Shown: positions 9,118 to 17,470 of the stretch, piece by piece
Layout: each line of letters opens with the position of its first letter
Numbering within the stretch: the first letter of the stretch is position 1
Assembly: GCF_916858675.1 (NCBI RefSeq)
Contig: NZ_CAKASM010000007.1
Location: 1 to 64,000 of the forward strand
Length of the DNA stretch: 64,000 nucleotides
Reading direction: 5' to 3'
Source: Sphingomonas sp. Leaf21
GTDB taxonomy: Bacteria > Pseudomonadota > Alphaproteobacteria > Sphingomonadales > Sphingomonadaceae
Made by a program: the position numbers and the translations under genes
Notes under the pieces: model-generated
What the model was told of the DNA's origin: nothing
The model's input: the letters and a program-made list of their open reading frames with translations, nothing else
Databases searched by the model: none

Positions 9118-10409
9118 AACGCAGGTCGCGGCGTATTTTTGAATCCGGCAGGTCACGGGTTGAATGGACGGTTCGCGGTACGCTTGCGGCCGTCGCGTTG
9201 CTGGCCGGATGCGCGACCGCGAGCTGGAGCTTCGCCGACGCGGTCAGCAGGCAAAATCCAAAGCTGGCAAACATATTATCGCCCTGGGATGGCAGGATCA
9301 CCGCATGGCACGCGAGTGAGTTGTTCAAGGCGGCACCATCGCCTGACCCGCAGTCGCCAGCGGCACGCCTGGCGCAAACGGCATTGCGACAGGATCCGAC
9401 AGCAGTAGCCGCGATCAACGTCCTTGGACTTCAGGCACAGTTGCAGGGGAATGTCGACAAGGCGCGGCGCCTGTTCGCCTATTCCCAATTTCTCTCGCGT
9501 CGAGATCTGGCTACCCAACTTTGGGCGGTCGAGGACGCGGTTTCGCGCGGTAACGTTGCCAGCGCGCTGCGCCATTATGATACCGCCTTGCGAACATCGA
9601 AGTCGGCGTCCGCGCTGCTGTTCCCGGTCCTCTCATCAGCCATGACTGATCCCGCGATCCGGGGCAGCCTGATCGCGACGCTGGCAAAAAAGCCTGCCTG
9701 GACCGGCAATTTCATCGCTTATCTCGTCGATAACAACACCAATGCAGAGGCCACCGCGCACCTTTTTGCCGGACTTCGCAGCGCTCAGGTTCCGATATCG
9801 GCGGAAGCGGACGCCGCGGTTGTAAAAGGATTGATCGACAGTAACGCCATCGATGATGCATGGCGCTATTACGCGACAGCGCGGAAAGGCGCCGATCGAC
9901 GTCGATCGAGAGATGCGGGGTTCGACGCCAATCTCTCGACCCCGTCACTGTTTGACTGGACGGCGGGCAGGGATCCCACCTTGGCCGCGTCGCTTCAGCG
10001 AAGTGAAAAGGGTGGAATATTCGCCTTTGCCACAACACCGGGCGCGGGGGGCGTTTTGCTGCAACAGACTCAGCTGTTACCGCCGGGCGACTATCGTCTC
10101 GACGGGCATAGCAGCTTCCTCGAGCAGCCTGAGCAGACATCGCCCTATTGGGTGCTGAGCTGTCAGGACGGACGCGAGCTCGGTAAGGTCGTGGTCACGA
10201 ACTCTAGAGAGTCCAACGGCCATTTCAGTGGACGGTTGCGAGTGCCTGCGGAGTGTCCTGTACAGACATTGTATTTGATCGCCCGCCCTTCCGAAGCGGC
10301 GGCCGGGGTGGTCGGACAAATCGACCATGTGCTTTTGTCGCCAACTGACGGTGCGATCGCCAGCAAGGGTTGGTCCACGATGACGAACCCGCCCGAGAAG
10401 ACCCGATGA
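9114..10409 (+). CDS. Unknown exported protein of the EPS operon, TPR-like N-terminal half
   Basis: This 431-residue protein probably starts with TTG overlapping the wzc stop. A short basic N-terminus and a hydrophobic segment (about residues 22-45, LAAVALLAGCATASWSFA) indicate a membrane anchor or signal. Residues about 65-200 look like tetratricopeptide helices (AARLAQTALRQDP, AINVLGLQAQLQGNVDKARRLF). The C-terminal third (about 275-420) looks like a beta-rich domain with GDYRLDGHSS and two Cys (SCQDG, AECPV). I do not recognise a named family. Its translational coupling to the kinase and the next gene suggests an assembly or export accessory. Confidence 0.6.
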   Translation: MKRRSRRIFESGRSRVEWTVRGTLAAVALLAGCATASWSFADAVSRQNPKLANILSPWDGRITAWHASELFKAAPSPDPQSPAARLAQTALRQDPTAVAAINVLGLQAQLQGNVDKARRLFAYSQFLSRRDLATQLWAVEDAVSRGNVASALRHYDTALRTSKSASALLFPVLSSAMTDPAIRGSLIATLAKKPAWTGNFIAYLVDNNTNAEATAHLFAGLRSAQVPISAEADAAVVKGLIDSNAIDDAWRYYATARKGADRRRSRDAGFDANLSTPSLFDWTAGRDPTLAASLQRSEKGGIFAFATTPGAGGVLLQQTQLLPPGDYRLDGHSSFLEQPEQTSPYWVLSCQDGRELGKVVVTNSRESNGHFSGRLRVPAECPVQTLYLIARPSEAAAGVVGQIDHVLLSPTDGAIASKGWSTMTNPPEKTR

Positions 10410-10729
10410 AGTCGATGTCCGCACGGTTTGTCGTTCTGATCGCTATGGCGTTCGGATCGGCCTCTCCGCTTTCGGCCCAGCAGGCGACGACGTCACGAGA
10501 TACGCGCACAGCTTATGGCAGACGACTGGATCAACAATCGACTCCTGAACTACAGCGACCGGCTGCCCGACGTCTGGACACGCGAGTCGAAAGTCGGATC
10601 AACAATCGATTGGAAACCCGCGTCGAACGCTATTCGGCATTGGCCGATCCGGTAGCATCACTTCGCAAAAGCGAGGCTGACGGTCGGCGACCCATGATCG
10701 TTCAGGCTCCGCTGCCTATTCCCGAGTGA
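10406..10729 (+). CDS. Small exported protein, unknown
   Basis: The ATG at 10406 overlaps the previous stop (ATGA), giving 107 residues. A signal peptide is clear (MKSMSARFVVLIAMAFGS through PLSAQQ, cut after about residue 23). The mature part is polar and Arg-rich, with a repeated pattern (RLDTRVESRINN, RLETRVERY). The frame is also open upstream from 10370, but the overlapping ATG is the better start. The gene ends 28 bp inside the 3' end of the convergent glycosyltransferase gene. Function unknown; probably periplasmic and linked to polysaccharide export. Confidence 0.55.
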   Translation: MKSMSARFVVLIAMAFGSASPLSAQQATTSRDTRTAYGRRLDQQSTPELQRPAARRLDTRVESRINNRLETRVERYSALADPVASLRKSEADGRRPMIVQAPLPIPE

Positions 10730-11499
10730 CTATAGGCGCTGGGCACGGCCCGTGCCCCGCCAAGAAGATACTTCAGGGCGCTCATCGTATGATAACGCAT
10801 GTGACGGAGGCTTCGCCTGCTTGCGCGCGATGCGTCGTGGATGACAGCCGTCGTTCCGACCCAGATCGATTTGAAGCCGCACCGCTTCAGGTGGCGTGAG
10901 ATTTCCACGTCCTCGAGATACATGAAGTAACGTTCGTCAAATCCGCCGATCGTGCAATAGATTTGGCTGGGGAAGAGTAGGAACATTCCAGCCAGCCAAT
11001 CTACGGGCAGCATCGCTTCGTCGAGCCGATAATCGGCGCCGTTGCGGGAAGACAATCGGCGCTTTGCCAATCTCAACATGGTTGGGAAGCGCCGTGCGCT
11101 ATCCTCAAGGCCACCATCAGGTGCAAGGACCCTTGGTCCGCAAACGCCAGCTTCAGGGTCGGCGAATGCCGCGATTAGACTTCCGGCGTGAAAATTTGCA
11201 AGGCGGATGTCAGGGTTGACGACGGCGAAGAATCTGCCTTTGGCGGCCCGGAATGCAGAATTGTGATTGGCGCCGAATCCCTTGGCCGCCTCGTTTCTGA
11301 TGACCGTGAGTGGATAGACGGGAGATGAGGGCAGCCAGCGCTCGTCCTCGGGAATGTTGATCGTTACAATTACCTCGAACGACAACCCGTCACGCCATTC
11401 GTCCCGAGCAAGGTCGTCCAGCAGATTGGCGATGAGCGCGCCTTGCCCGTGACTGACGACCGAAACCGAAATATCGAAATCCAAATCTGGGGTACCCAT
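10702..11499 (-). CDS. Family 2 glycosyltransferase (rhamnosyltransferase-like)
   Basis: The protein has 265 residues from ATG 11499; a TTG six codons upstream is less likely. The GT-A fold shows FDISVSVVSHGQG at the start, an aspartate in VVNPDIRL as the metal/nucleotide motif, GGFDERYFMYLEDVE in the acceptor region, and DVEISRHLKRCGF. This WbbL-like pattern suggests transfer of rhamnose or a related sugar onto the lipid-linked repeat in the cytoplasm. It is the last gene of the minus-strand operon, 10 bp after the preceding glycosyltransferase. Confidence 0.82.
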   Translation of the reverse strand: MGTPDLDFDISVSVVSHGQGALIANLLDDLARDEWRDGLSFEVIVTINIPEDERWLPSSPVYPLTVIRNEAAKGFGANHNSAFRAAKGRFFAVVNPDIRLANFHAGSLIAAFADPEAGVCGPRVLAPDGGLEDSARRFPTMLRLAKRRLSSRNGADYRLDEAMLPVDWLAGMFLLFPSQIYCTIGGFDERYFMYLEDVEISRHLKRCGFKSIWVGTTAVIHDASRASRRSLRHMRYHTMSALKYLLGGARAVPSAYSHSGIGSGA

Positions 11500-11509
11500 A
11501 CGCCTAGAG

Positions 11510-12391
11510 TCAGCCAAATATCATGAATAACAAAATCCGGGAAAAGCCGATCCTCGGTCTATACCTCGAGATGAACCAAAGTCGACCTATCGCCGAATGT
11601 CGGCCCTTCAGGAACCGCTTCAGAATAGTGAGATGATTTTGCGACAGTCTCCCCTGTCCAGTGAGCAGCAATTGATGCGCATGATCGAAACGACTGACTT
11701 TAGGCGAATTGAATATCAGTTTATTGATCTTCACGAAAGCCATCGCCAGACCGGTCTTGATCCCGACATGATTGGCCGAATGTTGACGGTATTGAATATG
11801 CGGCGTCCGATCATATGCGATCTTGTGGCCGGTAGCGGCCAGGCTGGCCAGCCACCAGTCGTGCATGAGGACCTTACGGCCGTCCTCCGGAAAGAAAATC
11901 TGCTGCAGGAATGACCGGTTCATCACGCAGGTGCAACCGGTCGCGAAGTTGCACAGTAGCGTAGCAACGAAAGAACGGTCGCCCGGGTGCGTGTAGCGGC
12001 CGATGGACCGAAGATGCTCGTCCACCAACTGCAAACTGGATGTGTAGAGACCCGGTTGGTCGATATCCAGCATCGAGATGGCGCGCGCCAGTTTTTCGGG
12101 AAGCCAGACATCGTCCTGATCGCATAACGCAATGAAATCCGCCTCTTCGCGTTGCGCCATCTGCATCAGCGCAAAAAAACTCCCCTGCGCACCCAGATTC
12201 TCACCCTGAATGACGCGGATTCGCGGATCATGTCGGCTGTGGAGATACTCCACCGTTCCGTCCGACGAACCGTCATCGCGAACGAGAATGTGCAGGTCGC
12301 CGTCGAGCCGTTGCGCCAGCACTGAATCGATCTGCGCTGGCAGGTATTTGGCGCCGTTCCAGGTCGAAAGGAGAACAAGGACCTTCGTCAT
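11510..12391 (-). CDS. Family 2 glycosyltransferase
   Basis: This 293-residue cytoplasmic enzyme adds one sugar of the repeat unit. It has a GT-A nucleotide-binding start (VLLSTWNGAKYLPAQIDSV), RDDGSSDGT, and the DxD-like DQDDVWLPEKL at about residues 93-103. The acceptor-side segment MHDWWLASLAA is typical of rhamnosyltransferase-like GT2 proteins. Its ATG overlaps the stop of the upstream polymerase gene (ATGA), indicating coupled translation. Confidence 0.85.
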   Translation of the reverse strand: MTKVLVLLSTWNGAKYLPAQIDSVLAQRLDGDLHILVRDDGSSDGTVEYLHSRHDPRIRVIQGENLGAQGSFFALMQMAQREEADFIALCDQDDVWLPEKLARAISMLDIDQPGLYTSSLQLVDEHLRSIGRYTHPGDRSFVATLLCNFATGCTCVMNRSFLQQIFFPEDGRKVLMHDWWLASLAATGHKIAYDRTPHIQYRQHSANHVGIKTGLAMAFVKINKLIFNSPKVSRFDHAHQLLLTGQGRLSQNHLTILKRFLKGRHSAIGRLWFISRYRPRIGFSRILLFMIFG

Positions 12392-13617
12392 GCCAGGGTC
12401 CGGTCCCTGGCGATCATATCGACCTGCCCGTTACGCTGGCTGTCGACCATCGCACCGAGCGCGATGATGAACGCTAGGATGGTCATGCCGACCAGATTGA
12501 TGAGATAAGGATTGGTGGATGTCATCATGAATATGGCGGCGATTAGGGTCAGGATGTTCGCCCACTTCCCGGTCGCTTTCATGAGGCGCGTCGACCAGAC
12601 GACGATTGCTGTCAATACGATGCAGCTGCCCACGATGCCGATTTTGGCCAAGAGCGCCACATAGGTAAGTTCATAGCTGTATGGAGCGTCGATAGATCGG
12701 ATGACGATGGCGTTGGCACCTAGACCTGCCCCGAAAATCGGATGTTGCCAGAACAGCTGCATGAGTGAGAAATATTGCATGTAGCGTGCCGACGTCGAGG
12801 AAAGCTCGCTGCTCAATTCGAACACGCGCAGCTGTTGCATACTACCCATATAAGCAAAGGCTACACCCGAGACGATCGCCAACAGCGGAACGGCCAGAGC
12901 GGGGCGTTTTCGAAGCATCGACACGCCTATGATCAACGCCCCTACCCCTAAGAACGCGCGCGTACCGGTCGCAAAGATCGCCAACGCATAAAAGGCCGAC
13001 CACCTGAAGTCGGTCTTATCCTTGTTGTGATAACACAACATTAGCGGGAACATAATGAAGTTTATCAACATAACGCGAAACGTACCATCCGGCATAGGAC
13101 CAATATATACGCCAAGATCTGTATCATTCATCGATATGTAGAATGACCGCATGGCCAATCCGACACCTATATTTCCGAACAGGTTCGATGCGGCCCATAC
13201 CATGATAACAATGGTAGCCATTGGCACCATAGACCATTTTATAATCTTAAAGTAATATTCATAACCATCATAACGAAAAAGTTGATAAAATGGAAGTATT
13301 AGTAAAATTGCAACAATAGGCTGAACTTCAGCCATCGACATATTGAGAGAAACGCCATTTAATTGGGGAACAATCCCTCCCCAGACGATGAGAAATAGAC
13401 CGGCACTCAAAAGGAATACGATCTGCCAAGTTTCGGCGCGTCGTTGTACCAAGGTCGGCACGATCGACATGACGATCAGCGACGCTATCAGTACGCGGCG
13501 TACCGGAATATTGGAGACCCGAATGCCCAGTGGTCCCAGGAAAATGATATCGACGATCAACGCGATCGCCACGAACGACATCAGCCGGATCATGTTTATC
13601 CCTTCGGACCTCGACAT
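12388..13617 (-). CDS. Wzy-like O-antigen/EPS polymerase, multi-spanning
   Basis: The 409-residue hydrophobic protein has about ten predicted membrane segments and little soluble sequence, as in Wzy polymerases. A central loop carries TGTRAFLGVGALI and the large periplasmic loop FELSSELSSTSARYMQYF, followed by HPIFGAGLGAN, a pattern shared with O-antigen ligase/polymerase proteins. Part of the gene (near 13200-13350) is AT-rich, unlike most of the window. The start is ATG 13617; an internal ATG eight codons later is possible. It overlaps the next glycosyltransferase by four bases. Confidence 0.75.
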   Translation of the reverse strand: MSRSEGINMIRLMSFVAIALIVDIIFLGPLGIRVSNIPVRRVLIASLIVMSIVPTLVQRRAETWQIVFLLSAGLFLIVWGGIVPQLNGVSLNMSMAEVQPIVAILLILPFYQLFRYDGYEYYFKIIKWSMVPMATIVIMVWAASNLFGNIGVGLAMRSFYISMNDTDLGVYIGPMPDGTFRVMLINFIMFPLMLCYHNKDKTDFRWSAFYALAIFATGTRAFLGVGALIIGVSMLRKRPALAVPLLAIVSGVAFAYMGSMQQLRVFELSSELSSTSARYMQYFSLMQLFWQHPIFGAGLGANAIVIRSIDAPYSYELTYVALLAKIGIVGSCIVLTAIVVWSTRLMKATGKWANILTLIAAIFMMTSTNPYLINLVGMTILAFIIALGAMVDSQRNGQVDMIARDRTLA

Positions 13618-13680
13618 ATCGAGAGCGTCCTACCCTGTAGTCGCTTGATACCGTCCCGCAAAGACCGGTATGGAACTCGC

Positions 13681-14703
13681 TCAGGCATGATTGCCAACGG
13701 TCGACGAAAGAAAATCGGCAGGTTGGGTTATTCCCAGCACGTCCAGTGCCCAGGCGCGCAGGCTGTACTGCTGAACGATTTCAGACGGTAGCTTGATCAT
13801 CGGGCCGGTGAGGAACGCGGGATCAATTGTCGGTTCGAGAGGATCGAGAATGTGGACGTTCGCAGGCCGATAGAAGTTGTATTTCGCAATATCCGCCCCC
13901 GTCGTTAGAAGCTTTCTGTTCGCACCGACGGTTTCGATCGCCCGCATGGTCAGGCCCGTCTGGCTGGGATGTGGAAGGTCTAGGATCGCCCGCGAGGCCA
14001 AGGTTCTTCCGACATATTCCGCAAAAGGTTGAGGACGTGAGAACACATCGCGTCCACCGTGACCTAGCCTGAGCTTGAGCCGAGTCCATCCGCCGGTTGA
14101 AAGATAGAGAAACGTAGACAGGCCGAGCGCCTTTGCTTGCTCGCGAATCCTGTCCACCTGTCGCAACCGTTCGTGATGGAGCCAGCCCACAAAACAAAGG
14201 TCGATCGTTGTTTCGACCGGCTGAGCTAGATGCAGTTCCGGCCGATAGAATAGCGGGCGAAGCGTGAAGCCCGGTTGGCTCGCGGCGTCCGCATGATCGA
14301 AGGTGAATACCCGGTCGAACAGCGCCTGACGGCGGATGAGATCGGGAAAGCGCGCCATGGAATCCCAATGATACGCCGTAAAACGGGCGTGGGGCTGGAT
14401 GTCGCGCAAGGCATGGAGGAAGTCGTCGTCGAGTAGAGTCCCCTTGATGACGACGACATGATCGAGCCGCCCAAGCAAGCGTGCGCGTTCCAGCATCGCC
14501 GCGCGGTGCCGACGCAACGCGCCCTCTGTATCAGGAGAAAGCCGACGCCGCAGCGGCGCGAGGCGACCGCGCAGTTCGGGCGGCTGCTCGTTTTCAGCCC
14601 ACACCTCCGCACCCAGCGATCGGAACTCGGCCGCGATCGCTGCTTCATAGTCATAGAAACCTATACCGATCAGCAGAATTTTCTGACTTTGAAGCAATGT
14701 CAC
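13681..14703 (-). CDS. Putative glycosyltransferase, CgeB-like / LPS-core type
   Basis: This 340-residue protein starts with GTG overlapping the epimerase stop. It begins KILLIGIGFYDYEAAIAAEF, includes FTAYHWDSMARFPDL and FDRVFTFDHAD, and has a C-terminal nucleotide-sugar-binding-like half (AILDLPHPSQTGLTMRAIE, KLLTTGADIAKYNFY). That pattern is shared with CgeB-like GT-B proteins of capsule and LPS clusters. The sugar donor cannot be told from sequence. It lies 63 bp upstream of the polymerase gene. Confidence 0.6.
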   Translation of the reverse strand: MTLLQSQKILLIGIGFYDYEAAIAAEFRSLGAEVWAENEQPPELRGRLAPLRRRLSPDTEGALRRHRAAMLERARLLGRLDHVVVIKGTLLDDDFLHALRDIQPHARFTAYHWDSMARFPDLIRRQALFDRVFTFDHADAASQPGFTLRPLFYRPELHLAQPVETTIDLCFVGWLHHERLRQVDRIREQAKALGLSTFLYLSTGGWTRLKLRLGHGGRDVFSRPQPFAEYVGRTLASRAILDLPHPSQTGLTMRAIETVGANRKLLTTGADIAKYNFYRPANVHILDPLEPTIDPAFLTGPMIKLPSEIVQQYSLRAWALDVLGITQPADFLSSTVGNHA

Positions 14704-15827
14704 CGATACAAGCCTTTGGACTTCAGCTCCTCGATCGAACGTTCAAAACCGTCCGCAGTCGGCGCTTGTTGCCGGACCCAGTCGACGAACCGTGCGATGC
14801 CGGTTTCGAAATCCACTTCAGGTCGATATCCGAGCACGCGTTCGGCTAGTGTCAAGTCGGCGTAATTGTCTCGGATATCGCCGATCCTGAAATTGCCCGT
14901 AATCTCGATCGCGCCGTCCGCGCCCAGCAATGCCTTGATCGTCCGCGCGACCGTTTCAACATCGGTACGTGCCCCGCTGCCAATATTGAGCGCAAGACCC
15001 GCCGCGGCGGGGGATTCGAGCGCCTGTACGGTCGCGGCGACGACATCGTTGATATAGACGAAGTCTCGGCTTTCCCGCCCGTCTTCGAAAACCGAAAGAC
15101 CATGGCCGTTGCGCAATCGCGTCGAGAAGATCGAGAGGATGCCCGTATAGGGATTCTGTAGCGACTGGCCCGGACCATAGACGTTCTGATACCGTAGCGC
15201 GACGGCGTGAAGGCCTAGGCTCTTGCCGACCGTCAGGACCAGCTGTTCCTGCACTTGCTTGGTGATACCATAGACCGAAGTCGGATGGATGCGACTTTCC
15301 TCATCGGTTGGCAGGCAATCGGTAGACTGGCCGCAAACCGGGCATTTCGCCGCAAAGTCGCCGGCTGCCATGTCGGCTTCGCGTCGCGCCAGCGGATAGA
15401 CGATCCCGTGTTCGGCGCACCGATGCCTTCCTTCCCCATAGATCGCCCTCGACGAGGCCACAACGATGCGCTCGACGCTGTGCGAGGTGTTGGTCAGCAG
15501 ATCCAGCAGCTCGGCGGTGCCGCTGATGTTGACGTCGCTGTAGCGCGAGATCTCATACATCGATTGGCCGGTGCCGGTTTCCGCCGCGAGATGGACGATG
15601 GCCGTCTGTCCTTCGAGCGCACGCGCTAGGTCCGCGCGCGAGCGGACGTCGCCGGTCAGAACCTTAACTTCCGGTGGCAATATGCTCAGATCCGGCTTGC
15701 CGCCATGAATCTGGGGCGAGAAGTTATCCAGTATCGTCACCTGCTGCCCCTTGGCGGTCAGCGCGGCGGCAAGGCGCGAACCGATGAAGCCGGCCCCGCC
15801 GGTGATGAGCGTGTGTTGGGTTGTCAT
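14700..15827 (-). CDS. NAD-dependent sugar epimerase (dTDP-L-rhamnose 4-epimerase-like, with Cys-rich insert)
   Basis: This extended SDR enzyme has 375 residues from ATG 15827; the frame continues upstream, but this start sits immediately before the Rossmann motif. It has LITGGAGFIGS for NAD binding and the catalytic pair in SVYGITKQ (Y and K). An insert with four cysteines (RCAEHG, KCPVCG, DC) lies near residues 140-180, a possible metal site seen in a subgroup annotated as dTDP-L-rhamnose 4-epimerases. The product is probably a deoxyhexose nucleotide for the locus. It overlaps both neighbours by a few bases at most. Confidence 0.75.
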   Translation of the reverse strand: MTTQHTLITGGAGFIGSRLAAALTAKGQQVTILDNFSPQIHGGKPDLSILPPEVKVLTGDVRSRADLARALEGQTAIVHLAAETGTGQSMYEISRYSDVNISGTAELLDLLTNTSHSVERIVVASSRAIYGEGRHRCAEHGIVYPLARREADMAAGDFAAKCPVCGQSTDCLPTDEESRIHPTSVYGITKQVQEQLVLTVGKSLGLHAVALRYQNVYGPGQSLQNPYTGILSIFSTRLRNGHGLSVFEDGRESRDFVYINDVVAATVQALESPAAAGLALNIGSGARTDVETVARTIKALLGADGAIEITGNFRIGDIRDNYADLTLAERVLGYRPEVDFETGIARFVDWVRQQAPTADGFERSIEELKSKGLYR

Positions 15828-16477
15828 CAGAGAAACTCGCCTTCCGCATTTGTCTTGAGCCACTGCCCGCAGCGCACATCGAACCGTTTGATTATCCGGG
15901 CTGGCATTCCCGCGACGACGCACGCATCCGGGAACGATCCGCGGACGACGGCATTGGCACCTACAATGCAGTGATCGCCCAGGATCGTTCCAGCGAGGAT
16001 ACGAGCCCCCGCCCCGATGAAGCAGTTGCGCCCTATGCTGGTTTTGCGAACTGTAATGGCCTGATGCTGTACGTTGATACCGAGCGTTTCGTACCGATGA
16101 TCAATATCGGTAATCATCGCGCCGTAGAGGATCGTCGTATCGTCGCCGATCGTCAGCGTGTCCGCAGCGGTGATGTGGCAGCTTTGCTGGAGGCTGACCC
16201 CATCGCCCAATCGGATCGTCGGCTGATATCGGGTGCCGGCATATTCGTCGACCGCTTCGATACGCGAACCGCGCCAGATCAGTACCCGCGCACCCAGCTC
16301 GATGAACTCGGGTGTCCAGAACAGCGGTGTCTGGACAATCGTGTCGCCGCCGCATTGCCGCAGCCGCCAGCTTCGAAATGTTGCCGTGATCAGTCGGTCC
16401 CGATTGAGCGCCAGCCATTGGAGGCGCCGCGACGGCGACATCCTCATCAGGCTCCGCAATATACGCGCGAGGTTCAT
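15827..16477 (-). CDS. Left-handed beta-helix acyltransferase (sugar O-acetyltransferase-like)
   Basis: The 216-residue protein has hexapeptide repeats from about residue 60 onward (IELGARVLIWRGSRIEA, IGDDTTILYGAMI, IGRNCFIGAGARILAGTILGDHCIVGANAVVRG) ending in VVAGMPARIIKRF. This is the CatB/LpxA-fold signature of acetyl-CoA-dependent acetyltransferases. The ITDIDHRYE segment carries the likely catalytic histidine of the NodL/WcaF group. It probably acetylates a sugar of the glycan. Its TGA overlaps the epimerase ATG by one base. Confidence 0.82.
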   Translation of the reverse strand: MNLARILRSLMRMSPSRRLQWLALNRDRLITATFRSWRLRQCGGDTIVQTPLFWTPEFIELGARVLIWRGSRIEAVDEYAGTRYQPTIRLGDGVSLQQSCHITAADTLTIGDDTTILYGAMITDIDHRYETLGINVQHQAITVRKTSIGRNCFIGAGARILAGTILGDHCIVGANAVVRGSFPDACVVAGMPARIIKRFDVRCGQWLKTNAEGEFL

Positions 16478-16543
16478 CGTGTAGCGGCCGGCGCCAATTT
16501 TTCAGCCGAGATCGCGGTGAAGAAGGGCGGACGCATCATCCCC

Positions 16544-17470
16544 TCAATCCTGTCGAACGGCAACGAACACGTCCCCGTCCATGACAAGATTGCCCGGAGT
16601 TTCGAGACGCCGGAAATCAACCTTGAAACCGAGCGCTTCCAACTTGCCGAACAACGATCGACCGAAAACACGATAGGCAAGGATACCTCGGGTCAGCGGA
16701 TCGCCGTGATAATGCGGCTCGCACAGAAAAACGTCGTCCGCTGTCGTTGTGTCGACCAGTTGCAGATCTTCCGCTCGGTTCTCGTCATAAGGAACGGTGA
16801 AGATATATGCGCCGCCGGTCCGCAGCACACGGTGGATTTCGGCATGGGCCGCGTCGCTGTCGCGCACATGCTCCATCACGTCGGACGTGAGCACGATGTC
16901 GAAGGACGAATCCTCGAAATCGATCCGCTCCAAATTGATGTTATGGTAATTTGGCTCGATAACGGCACCCCATGGGCGGTCCGGCAGATAGCTGCAGCGG
17001 ACATATGATCTGTCCCCGCGCAACATGCGACTGATCGCGCTGAAGTTGTCGCTGTCGAGGACGCGCACGTCGCCCAGACCGTCCGCTGCAAGCGCCGCAA
17101 CCGAATCATGACGGATCGAGGTCCGCCGATGCCAGTCGTCGAGCAGGGCAAGCGCAAGCGTGCGTTCCCGCATCGATGCGAAGCATTCCCGACATTGCAG
17201 TGTCTCTCTCATCTCTCCGATCTTGTGCTCGCGCCGAAGCGCCAGATCGGGGAAATCGTACAGGGGCGTCGTTTTTGCACCGCAGACCGGACAGTCAAAG
17301 TGCCGTCGGCGATAGCGCAGGAAATTGCCGAGATTGGTGGAGTTCACGCGCTTGGGGATCGTCGTTGGCGATTGGATCACCTGCTTGATGGTGCGCCCAA
17401 CCAGACGCCGATTGCTCTTCATCGGCATCGCCCATCGGAGCAGGGCGTTGAGGGTCGACTTAGCGGTCAT
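16544..17470 (-). CDS. SAM-dependent methyltransferase with N-terminal zinc-ribbon-like segment
   Basis: The protein has 308 residues from ATG 17470, which overlaps the flippase stop; the frame continues nine codons upstream. Residues about 45-95 contain CPVCG and CRECF, a four-cysteine pattern likely to bind zinc. A class I methyltransferase fold follows, with VLTSDVMEHVRDSDAAHAEI and LRTGGAYIFTVPYDE (Methyltransf_11 type). It may methylate a sugar or cap the glycan. The target cannot be read from sequence. Confidence 0.72.
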   Translation of the reverse strand: MTAKSTLNALLRWAMPMKSNRRLVGRTIKQVIQSPTTIPKRVNSTNLGNFLRYRRRHFDCPVCGAKTTPLYDFPDLALRREHKIGEMRETLQCRECFASMRERTLALALLDDWHRRTSIRHDSVAALAADGLGDVRVLDSDNFSAISRMLRGDRSYVRCSYLPDRPWGAVIEPNYHNINLERIDFEDSSFDIVLTSDVMEHVRDSDAAHAEIHRVLRTGGAYIFTVPYDENRAEDLQLVDTTTADDVFLCEPHYHGDPLTRGILAYRVFGRSLFGKLEALGFKVDFRRLETPGNLVMDGDVFVAVRQD

